From NCBI GenBank assembly GCA_047623945.1, contig JBLHOT010000002.1, positions 46,603 through 110,602 on the forward strand: a stretch of DNA of 64,000 nucleotides, read 5' to 3'. Within the stretch, counting starts at the first letter, position 1. Each line of letters begins with the position of its first letter. Below the pieces are notes generated by a model. The model did not search any database. It saw only the letters and a list, made by a program, of their open reading frames with translations, and had not been told where the DNA came from. Origin of the DNA: Arcticibacterium sp047623945 (GTDB lineage: Bacteria; Bacteroidota; Bacteroidia; Cytophagales; Spirosomataceae). Below are positions 40,736-48,250 of the stretch, piece after piece. The position numbers and the translations under genes were made by a program.

Positions 40736-41776
40736 ATGAAGAAATATTTCCTTTTTGTAAGTGTTTTAGTATTGCTTAGTTGCGGTGGCAAAGATGATCC
40801 AGAAGTACAAAATGAATTTAGTAGGCAAGTTTTTTTAACGTCATATGCTGATAAATTTGTCATTCCAGATTTTAAGAACGCTACAGTTAAAACTGCTGCC
40901 TTAATGGGTGAGATTAATCTTTTAGATAATGCATCAGACCTTTCAAAGGCCCAGTCACTTTGGAGAGAAGCTTATTTGGCTTATTTAAAGGTCAGTCTAT
41001 ATAATTTTGGACCTGCCGCAGAAGAGGTCTTAACTAAATCATTGGTAGAAGAAGTAGCCACATTTCCAGTCAACAAAACAGCCATAAGTGTGAAGCTAAT
41101 TTCGGGGGATTTTGGGTTTACTGATTTTAAGCGGGATACCAGAGGTTTTTTAGCCTTAGAGTATCTTTTGTTTGACGAGGCCGTTCAATCCAGTCCTAAT
41201 TGGCTCTCTTATCTAAAAGAAGCTAGTAATGATGTTGCTCAAAGAATCGCTAATTCTTCAAATGCCTGGGAAAACTTTCAAAGTACATTCATTTCTAACG
41301 ACGGCACGGCGGCTGGAAGTTCTACTTCGGTGATGTATAACGAATTCTTAAAGAGCTTTGAAGCACTTAAAAACTTCAAACTAGGTCTGCCATTAGGCTT
41401 AAGGCCCGGCCAAACGGAGGCTCTTCCAATGAATGTGGAAGCCCCTTTTTCAAAACAAAACCTTCTTTTCCTAAATCAACATTTTCAAACCTTAAAATCT
41501 TTTTGGATAGGGACCTCTGGGAAAGGATTTAGGGATTATTTAATGACTGTGGAAGGGGGACCCGCTTTAGTAAATTCCACAGAACTTCAGGTGAAAGAAG
41601 TGGAAGTGGCGTTTGAAAAGGTGTCAGAATCTGATTTTGAGGCGGGAGAACTAGATGGTAATGTAGACTTAATTAACCTGCATACCGAATTACAAAAACT
41701 GACAAGGTTTTTTAAAAGTGAAATGTCTTCATTACTGGGAATCGCGATAACCTTTAGTAGCGGAGACGGAGATTAG
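40736..41776 (+). CDS. Imelysin-family lipoprotein with altered signature motif
   Basis: A 346-residue lipoprotein (lipobox LLSC, Cys16). The imelysin (peptidase M75/IrpA, EfeO-like) fold shows as AQSLWREAYLAYLKVSLYNFGPA near residue 75 and the later RPGQTEALPMNVEAPFSKQN. The signature GxHxxE is replaced by RGFLALEYLLFD (Gly-Phe-Leu-Ala-Leu-Glu), so the His is missing while the Glu is kept. Imelysins bind iron or haem in the periplasm; peptidase activity is doubtful. The start abuts the stop of the DUF4856 gene (no gap). It may be a non-binding structural partner of the next imelysin. Confidence 0.85.
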   Translation: MKKYFLFVSVLVLLSCGGKDDPEVQNEFSRQVFLTSYADKFVIPDFKNATVKTAALMGEINLLDNASDLSKAQSLWREAYLAYLKVSLYNFGPAAEEVLTKSLVEEVATFPVNKTAISVKLISGDFGFTDFKRDTRGFLALEYLLFDEAVQSSPNWLSYLKEASNDVAQRIANSSNAWENFQSTFISNDGTAAGSSTSVMYNEFLKSFEALKNFKLGLPLGLRPGQTEALPMNVEAPFSKQNLLFLNQHFQTLKSFWIGTSGKGFRDYLMTVEGGPALVNSTELQVKEVEVAFEKVSESDFEAGELDGNVDLINLHTELQKLTRFFKSEMSSLLGIAITFSSGDGD

Positions 41777-41809
41777 AGCAAAACTTTAAGCAATCAGTGT
41801 AGAACAAAA

Positions 41810-42958
41810 ATGAAAAGAACGATATTATTATTAACACTTGTAGCAGCTATTTGGTCTTGTAAAGATCAAGACGAACCTATCCCTTCAATAGTCACACAAA
41901 AGGAAGTTTTAGCTCAATATGGTAAGCTAGTGTATGCAAATTATGATGACGCAGTCGTTACTGCGGAAGCTCTCAAGCAGGCAATTAATAACTTTATTAC
42001 TAGCCCAAGTCAAACAAGCCTTCAAACCGCGAAAGATGCCTGGGTGGCCTCCCGGAATCCTTATGGACAGGCAGAAGCTTTTAGATTCTACGGTGGCCCT
42101 ATTGATAATGAGGAAGGTCCAGAAGGCCTGATAAACGGTTGGCCTTTGGATGAAAGTTATATAGATTATGTAGCAGGAAACCCTAATGCCGGGATGATAA
42201 ACGACGCCACTGGTTTCCCGACCATTGACAAGCAAACACTCATCGGGGCAAATGAGAATGGGGGCGAAACAAATTTGAGCACGGGCTACCATGCTATTGA
42301 ATTTTTGCTTTGGGGGCAAGACTTTAATGACGACGGCCCTGGAAATAGACCATTTACAGACTATACAAGTGGAACGAATGCTGATAGAAGATCGCTGTAT
42401 TTACAAGTGGTCACCAATCTTTTAATTGAAAACCTCATAGAAGTAAGGGATGCTTGGGGTCTGAATGCATCGTTTAGGATTTCTTTTGTGGATGGGGGGC
42501 AGAATTCTATTGCGAATGCCCTTAGAGGAATTGCTGCATTAAGCAAAGGCGAGTTAGCTGGTGAGAGAATGACGGTGGCTCTTCAAAACGGAGATCAAGA
42601 AGATGAACATTCCTGTTTCAGTGACAATACCAAAGCAGATATAGGCATGAATTTCAAGGGAATAGAGAATGTTTATAATGGAATTTATATCAGCTCTACT
42701 GGTATAGTGACATCTGGTTCTTCTATCGCAAATTTAGTTTCTGCAGTAAACCCTTCAAAAAACACAACAGTTTTAGAATTGTTGAGTCAATGCTCGACAA
42801 ACATAGCCGGTATACCTGCACCTTTTGATGTGGCACTAAGGGCTGGAGATCCAAATAAGAGCATTGAAAACTCAATTATTACGCTCCGTAACTTGAGTGA
42901 CGCTATTGTGGATGCCGGTTTAGCCTTAGGCATACAGGTAAATGCGGAATTAGATTAG
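41810..42958 (+). CDS. Imelysin-family lipoprotein (canonical GxHxxE)
   Basis: A 382-residue lipoprotein (lipobox IWSC, Cys17). The canonical motif GYHAIEFLLWGQD lies near residues 158-170, with the early ASRNPYGQAEAFRFYGGPID block (WxxxRxxYxxxE-like) near 75 that is shared with EfeO/IrpA imelysins. The GESLGGERM-type loop appears as KGELAGERMTVAL and the end HSCFSDNTKADI has the HSCFSDNT block of the family. It would bind ferric or ferrous iron in the periplasm. Third gene of the operon, 33 nt after the first imelysin. Confidence 0.92.
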   Translation: MKRTILLLTLVAAIWSCKDQDEPIPSIVTQKEVLAQYGKLVYANYDDAVVTAEALKQAINNFITSPSQTSLQTAKDAWVASRNPYGQAEAFRFYGGPIDNEEGPEGLINGWPLDESYIDYVAGNPNAGMINDATGFPTIDKQTLIGANENGGETNLSTGYHAIEFLLWGQDFNDDGPGNRPFTDYTSGTNADRRSLYLQVVTNLLIENLIEVRDAWGLNASFRISFVDGGQNSIANALRGIAALSKGELAGERMTVALQNGDQEDEHSCFSDNTKADIGMNFKGIENVYNGIYISSTGIVTSGSSIANLVSAVNPSKNTTVLELLSQCSTNIAGIPAPFDVALRAGDPNKSIENSIITLRNLSDAIVDAGLALGIQVNAELD

Positions 42959-42968
42959 ACACACAAAC

Positions 42969-43006
42969 TTTAAAAGAGTAGGATCTCAAGCCCTCGCTCT
43001 TTTAAA
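42969..43006 (+). repeat. 10-bp inverted repeat between imelysin and di-haem genes
   Basis: TTTAAAAGAG (42969-42978) and CTCTTTTAAA (42997-43006), 18-nt loop. It ends 3 nt before the next ATG, so the hairpin would hide the start region. It could be a processing or translation control element. Confidence 0.5.
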
Positions 43007-43009
43007 TTC

Positions 43010-44392
43010 ATGATGAAAAGAATCATATTACTTATATTTCTGACTGTCAGCTTTGGGTCTTGTGACCCAACAGGGGAAATGAATCCACGTGGACAGTATG
43101 AGGCAAATGAGGAATTCGCTGGTGGCGATTTAACCACTTTTGATTTTGGAGAAAATGCCTTTGGGCATTCCGCATCAAATCTGAGTTTTGAAGAAGAGAA
43201 TTCTTTTGTAGTTGGAAATTCATTTTTTAGATCCAACTGGACCATTGCACCTGCTTCGGCTTCTGTGAGAGATGGTTTAGGTCCAATTTTTAATTCTCGT
43301 TCTTGTGGAGGATGTCACCCAAAAGATGGGAGGTCTGCTCCACCGAGTATTTTCGGTGATCCACTAAATGGGCTTTTAGTTAGATTGAGTGGGATTAATG
43401 GTTTCGCTCATGATATTTATGGTGGTCAGCTCCAAGATAAAGCTATTTTGGGAGCATTGCCTGAAGCAAAAGTAGGGGTGAGATACACGGAGGTAGTGGG
43501 TGAATATGCTGATGGTGGTATCTTTTCTTTAAGAGATCCTGAATACATTTTCTCGGAATGGGGATACGGAGAAATAGAAAGTGGGTTTTTGTTTTCTCCA
43601 AGAATAGGGAACCAGTTGGCCGGAATAGGGTTATTGGAGGCTATTAGAGAGGAGGATATATTATCTAATGTTGATATAAACGATTCTAATGGAGATGGCA
43701 TAAGCGGTAAGGCTAACTTTGTTTTTGATGAATTAAGCAATTCGGTACAGCTAGGGCGTTTTGGATGGAAGTCGAATCAACCAAGTTTATTACAACAGAC
43801 CGCGGGAGCTTTCAATGGTGACATTGGCATTACAAGTTCTGTTTTCATGAAGGACCATGTCACTGATGCACAAGTAGTTTTAAAAGAAACGCCAAACGGA
43901 GGAGAGCCAGAAATTAGCGATAAAAACCTCGAGGATGTTGTTTTCTATTTACAGACACTCCAAGTGCCAGGACGTAGAGATACTAAGAATGAAGACGTGT
44001 TAAGTGGTAAGCTGTTATTTACAGAATTAAATTGTTCTTCATGCCATATCCCAGAGTTTAAAACGGGAAAGAAACATGAGGTGTCAATTTTAAACAATCA
44101 AACAATTAGACCCTACTCAGACTTATTACTTCATGATATGGGGCCAGCACTGGCCGATAATAGACCAGACTTTGAAGCCACGGGAAATGAGTGGAGAACG
44201 CCACCACTTTGGGGACTTGGAATGATTCGGACGGTCAATAAACACACCTTTTTACTTCATGACGGGAGGGCAAGGAATATTGAAGAAGCTATTTTGTGGC
44301 ATGGAGGTGAGGCAGAAAGTTCTAAAGAGAGGTTTATAAAACTAAGCTCCATTGATAGGGATATGCTCATTAAATTTTTAGAAAGTCTATAA
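43010..44392 (+). CDS. Di-haem oxidoreductase family (DHOR) lipoprotein
   Basis: A 460-residue protein with lipobox FGSC (Cys18) and two CxxCH haem sites: Cys99-Cys102-His103 in RSCGGCHPKDG and Cys342-Cys345-His346 in NCSSCHIPEF. Between them DINDSNGDGISGKAN is an EF-hand-like calcium loop, and the last part has HDMGPALADNRPDF and FLLHDGRARNIEEAILWHGGEA as in PF06537 (once called thiol oxidoreductase). It would pass electrons in the periplasm, probably oxidising or reducing the bound metal. ATG 43010 and 43013 are both possible. The gene follows an imelysin, a known pairing. Confidence 0.9.
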   Translation: MMKRIILLIFLTVSFGSCDPTGEMNPRGQYEANEEFAGGDLTTFDFGENAFGHSASNLSFEEENSFVVGNSFFRSNWTIAPASASVRDGLGPIFNSRSCGGCHPKDGRSAPPSIFGDPLNGLLVRLSGINGFAHDIYGGQLQDKAILGALPEAKVGVRYTEVVGEYADGGIFSLRDPEYIFSEWGYGEIESGFLFSPRIGNQLAGIGLLEAIREEDILSNVDINDSNGDGISGKANFVFDELSNSVQLGRFGWKSNQPSLLQQTAGAFNGDIGITSSVFMKDHVTDAQVVLKETPNGGEPEISDKNLEDVVFYLQTLQVPGRRDTKNEDVLSGKLLFTELNCSSCHIPEFKTGKKHEVSILNNQTIRPYSDLLLHDMGPALADNRPDFEATGNEWRTPPLWGLGMIRTVNKHTFLLHDGRARNIEEAILWHGGEAESSKERFIKLSSIDRDMLIKFLESL

Positions 44393-44393
44393 T

Positions 44394-45764
44394 ATGAGTA
44401 CCTCATGGTCTAAATATTTATGTAAAGAAGGGCCGATTTACCCTTTGGTAACTTTCAGAATAATATTTGGACTTTTGATGATTTTCTCTACAGGGAGATT
44501 CATGTATTTGGGATGGATTCGGGACCATTTCATTCAAACCCAATTCCAGTTTACATATTACGGTTTTGAATGGGTGACTTTGCTATCACCATTTTGGATG
44601 TATTTGCTGCATGTCATAATGCTCTTGGCGGCAGTAGGAGTAATGCTTGGATTTTTATATCGCCTTTCTGCCATTCTACTCTTCCTAAGTTTTACGTATA
44701 CCGAGCTCATTGATTTAACTTACTATTTAAATCACTACTACTTCGTAAGCCTAGTTTGTCTTTTACTTATTTTTATTCCGGCTAATCGCTTCTTTAGCTT
44801 TGATAGTAAGATTTGGCCAAGAATTAGATCAGAGAAAACATTGTTATGGCATATTGACCTGCTGAAGTTTCAAATTTTTGTGGTTTATTTCTTTGCTGGG
44901 ATTGCCAAAATCAATCAAGACTGGCTTTTGAATGCTCTTCCAATGAAAATTTGGCTCCCTGCCCATGACACAGTGCCTATTTTAGGTTCACTTTTTAGTC
45001 ATCCATGGGCTCCTCATACCTTTAGTTGGTTGGGCATGTTTTACGACACTTTCATTGTTTACTTTTTATTGAATAGCAGAACGAGACCTTTAGCTTATTT
45101 GGCAGTTATAGCCTTTCACCTTACGGTAGGGGTTTTATTTCAAATAGGGGTTTTTCCAATAGTGATGATTGGGGTGACTTTGATTTTCTTTTCACCCGAA
45201 TGGCATAAAAGTAAGTTGTCCCTTGTTAGTAGTTTTTTAAAAAAAGGAAAGGGTTCAAATTACAATAATCTAGTATCTGAAAATTCGACAGTTGGTACGC
45301 TTTACTTAAATACTTGGACGCCAGTTTTGATAAGTCTTTACGTAGCCATTCAGCTTCTTTTTCCATTTAGGTACGCACGCTATCCTGGAAATATGTTTTG
45401 GACGGAACAAGGCTACAGATTTAGCTGGCGTGTTATGCTCATGGAAAAGGCAGGGACTGCCACGTTTTATATCAAAGATCCACGAACGGGAAGAGAGGGT
45501 ATTGTAAACAATAGTGAGTTTTTAAATGCTCATCAAGAAAAGCAAATGTCTTTCCAACCTGACATGATTCTTCAGTTCGCTCATTTTTTGGGAAACCACT
45601 ATCAGGAATCCGGAAAAAACCTACCAGAGGTTAGAGCGGAGGCTTGGGTGACATTGAATGCTAGACCCAGTCAGTTAATTATTGACCCTCATATAGATCT
45701 GATGAGAATTCGAGATTCGTGGGCAAATAAGTCTTGGATTATTCCTATACAGTCTCCAAAGTGA
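44394..45764 (+). CDS. HTTM protein related to vitamin-K-dependent gamma-carboxylase
   Basis: A 456-residue protein with about six to seven membrane helices in the first 270 residues and a soluble ~150-residue C-terminus. Three blocks match gamma-glutamyl carboxylase: LTYYLNHYYFVSLV (His114, NHxYxxxL motif), VYFFAGIAKINQDWL (Lys172, in the place of the catalytic-base lysine) and FHLTVGVLFQIGVFPIVMI (near 241-259). In animals the enzyme carboxylates Glu with reduced vitamin K; menaquinone could serve here. The target in a metal-uptake operon is unknown; a neighbouring lipoprotein is a guess. It starts 1 nt after the di-haem gene. Confidence 0.85.
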   Translation: MSTSWSKYLCKEGPIYPLVTFRIIFGLLMIFSTGRFMYLGWIRDHFIQTQFQFTYYGFEWVTLLSPFWMYLLHVIMLLAAVGVMLGFLYRLSAILLFLSFTYTELIDLTYYLNHYYFVSLVCLLLIFIPANRFFSFDSKIWPRIRSEKTLLWHIDLLKFQIFVVYFFAGIAKINQDWLLNALPMKIWLPAHDTVPILGSLFSHPWAPHTFSWLGMFYDTFIVYFLLNSRTRPLAYLAVIAFHLTVGVLFQIGVFPIVMIGVTLIFFSPEWHKSKLSLVSSFLKKGKGSNYNNLVSENSTVGTLYLNTWTPVLISLYVAIQLLFPFRYARYPGNMFWTEQGYRFSWRVMLMEKAGTATFYIKDPRTGREGIVNNSEFLNAHQEKQMSFQPDMILQFAHFLGNHYQESGKNLPEVRAEAWVTLNARPSQLIIDPHIDLMRIRDSWANKSWIIPIQSPK

Positions 45765-45812
45765 GAGGACTATAAATTATGTTTTTATTATTTTGAAAAG
45801 GCCTTAATGAAG

Positions 45813-45820
45813 TATCTTTG
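45813..45820 (+). promoter_or_regulatory. -7 element of the TonB receptor gene
   Basis: TATCTTTG, 14 nt before the ATG, with TTTG 17 bp upstream (short spacing). The receptor may thus have its own promoter besides the operon promoter. No copy of the palindrome is near. Confidence 0.55.
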
Positions 45821-45834
45821 TAACCTGAAATCCT

Positions 45835-48249
45835 ATGAGAGTTCTATCCTTCTTTTTGTTTTTAATTTCAATAGCCGCTTTCTCTCAAAAAAGTGACCTC
45901 AAAGGAATTGTACTTGACAAAGAATTGGGTAAGCCAATAGAAGATGTTATTGTGAGCATTGAAGGGCTTTCATCTACTGTTTTCACCAGCTCCTCTGGTG
46001 ACTTTATTTTCAAGAATTTACGTTTTGGTACCTATGACTTATATTTTCAACTGCTTGGGAAAACGGCAAAAAAACTTAGGGTAAGCCATTCCGATACCAC
46101 GCGAAACCTTGAGGTGTCTTTGGATAATAAATCACTAGATTTAGAAACGGTAAAAGTTATAGCCAAGGCTAATAATGATTTTGGGAGAACGCATTTAAAG
46201 GCTATTCAAGGTACTTCCATTTACGAAAGTAAAAAGACAGAGGTTGTTCTCTTAGATGCTATATCGGCTAATTTGGCCACCAACAATGCTCGCCAAGTAT
46301 ACGCTAAAATAACAGGCTTAAACATTTGGGAATCTGATGGGGCAGGGCTTCAATTAGGAATAGGAGGCAGAGGCTTAAGCCCAAATAGGACCGCCAACTT
46401 TAACACACGTCAAAACGGATACGATATTTCGGCAGACGCTTTAGGCTATCCAGAGAGTTACTACACTCCGCCTACAGAGGCCTTGAAGAAAATTGAGGTA
46501 ATTAGAGGTGCTTCTTCGCTTCAGTATGGTACACAGTTTGGTGGCATGTTAAATTTTGTCTTTAGAAAGGGACCAAGCGAAAAAAAAATAGAATTAACAA
46601 GCAGGCAGACTTTCGGCAGCTGGGATTTCTTCGGGACATTCAACAGTATTGGGGGAACGGTAGGTAAGCTAAATTATTATGCTTTTTATCAGCATAAGCA
46701 GGGAAACGGATGGAGACCAAATTCGGGTTTTAATCAGGATAATGTATACTTAGACCTTACCTATAAGTTTTCTGAGCGTTTTAATATAGTTTTTAACCAC
46801 ACCTATAGTGATTACACAGCACAGCAGGCAGGAGGACTTACGGATGCTCTTTTTAAGCAAAAACCGAGACAGTCTTTACGAGACCGCAATTGGTTTGACG
46901 TAAATTGGAACTTGTCATCGCTAACTTTTGATTGGAGATTATCTGACAAAACTCGTCTAAACTCCAGAACTTTTGTTTTGGACGCAGGTAGGTCTTCTTT
47001 AGGTAACCTGGAAAGAATCAACGTGGCAGATGTGGGCGGAAACAGAACCCTGATTCAAGGGAAATTTGATAATGTAGGCAATGAAACGAGGTTACTTACC
47101 AGATACAAATTAGGAAATGAATACGGAGCCTTTTTAATAGGAAGTAGATATTATAAAGGGATTACTACTTCTGTTCAAGGAGAAGGGTCAGAGGGTTTTG
47201 GTGCAGATTTTCGTTTTAATAATCCTGAAAATCCAGAGAATTCTAATTTCAGATATCCCAATACCAATGTGGCTTTTTTTACGGAAAACATTTTCAATCT
47301 ATCGCCTAAGTTGAGCCTAACTCCTGGTCTCCGTTTTGAATATATAAATACAGAATCAGAAGGGTATTTCCGTCAAAGGTTATTTGATTTTGCTGGAAAC
47401 TTAATCGTTGATAATAAGATTGAGGACAAGCTTTCCAGAAAGCGTTCTTTCCTCATTGCTGGTTTAGGTGTCTCCTTCAGGAAAAATGATAATACGGAGG
47501 TCTACGCCAATATCTCCCAAAATTACCGGGCCATAAATTTCACAGACTTGAGGATTGTCAATCCAAACTTTGCAGTAGACGAAGATTTGAAGGATGAGAA
47601 GGGATTTACGGCAGATATTGGTTTGAGGGGAACCAAAGGGGCCTATTTAACCTACGATTTAACAGTGTTCTATGTCGCATATAAGGGAAGAATAGGACAG
47701 ATTCTTAAAGCCGATCATCCACCACTTTTTTTAGATTATAGACTTAGAACCAATGTGGCAGATGCGAGAAACTTTGGTTTAGAGTCTTTTGTAGAATTTG
47801 ATATTTTTAAGGCCTTACGATCCTCTACCGCTTCGAGTTTATCAGTATACATCAACGGAGCACTTATAAATGCCAAATATATTAACACGGAAGAAACGTC
47901 AATTAAGGGAAAAAAAGTAGAAATGGTGCCGCCAATTATGCTAAGAACTGGTATTTCATTTAAACATCAATCCTTTAATGCTTCGCTTCAATTTTCTCAT
48001 ATCGGCGAACATTTTACAGACGCTACCAATGCAGTAAGGACAGCTACAGCAGTAGAAGGAATTATTCCAGCCTATCAAGTAATGGATTTTTCTACGTCGT
48101 ATTCTTGGAAGATATTAACTCTGGAAAGCTCAATAAATAACTTATTAGACCAGAGATACTTCACTCGCAGAGCCGAATCTTACCCTGGCCCAGGCATTAT
48201 TCCATCAGATGGAAGGTCTTTCTTTCTAACAGTAGGACTTAAGCTTTAA
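45835..48249 (+). CDS. TonB-dependent receptor with carboxypeptidase-regulatory-like domain, FecA-like
   Basis: An 804-residue outer-membrane receptor. Signal peptide ends IAAFS|Q. Residues ~20-95 are a CarboxypepD_reg-like domain (LKGIVLDKELGKPIEDVIVSIEGL). The plug contains ANLATNNARQVYAKITGLNIWESDGAGLQLGIGGRG and a later KIEVIRGASSLQYGTQFGGMLNFVFRKG. The barrel ends ...RSFFLTVGLKL. The plug and the RGLSPNRTANFNTRQNGYD stretch resemble FecA/ferric-siderophore receptors rather than SusC. With the preceding genes it fits iron or haem uptake. Its stop lies 1 nt from the stop of the convergent permease gene, with no terminator in between. Confidence 0.9.
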   Translation: MRVLSFFLFLISIAAFSQKSDLKGIVLDKELGKPIEDVIVSIEGLSSTVFTSSSGDFIFKNLRFGTYDLYFQLLGKTAKKLRVSHSDTTRNLEVSLDNKSLDLETVKVIAKANNDFGRTHLKAIQGTSIYESKKTEVVLLDAISANLATNNARQVYAKITGLNIWESDGAGLQLGIGGRGLSPNRTANFNTRQNGYDISADALGYPESYYTPPTEALKKIEVIRGASSLQYGTQFGGMLNFVFRKGPSEKKIELTSRQTFGSWDFFGTFNSIGGTVGKLNYYAFYQHKQGNGWRPNSGFNQDNVYLDLTYKFSERFNIVFNHTYSDYTAQQAGGLTDALFKQKPRQSLRDRNWFDVNWNLSSLTFDWRLSDKTRLNSRTFVLDAGRSSLGNLERINVADVGGNRTLIQGKFDNVGNETRLLTRYKLGNEYGAFLIGSRYYKGITTSVQGEGSEGFGADFRFNNPENPENSNFRYPNTNVAFFTENIFNLSPKLSLTPGLRFEYINTESEGYFRQRLFDFAGNLIVDNKIEDKLSRKRSFLIAGLGVSFRKNDNTEVYANISQNYRAINFTDLRIVNPNFAVDEDLKDEKGFTADIGLRGTKGAYLTYDLTVFYVAYKGRIGQILKADHPPLFLDYRLRTNVADARNFGLESFVEFDIFKALRSSTASSLSVYINGALINAKYINTEETSIKGKKVEMVPPIMLRTGISFKHQSFNASLQFSHIGEHFTDATNAVRTATAVEGIIPAYQVMDFSTSYSWKILTLESSINNLLDQRYFTRRAESYPGPGIIPSDGRSFFLTVGLKL

Positions 48250-48250
48250 T

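Noticed and set aside
41927..42319. 130-codon frame on the minus strand inside the second imelysin gene
   Set aside because: It lies antisense to a clearly recognised gene and shows no domain, start context or promoter.
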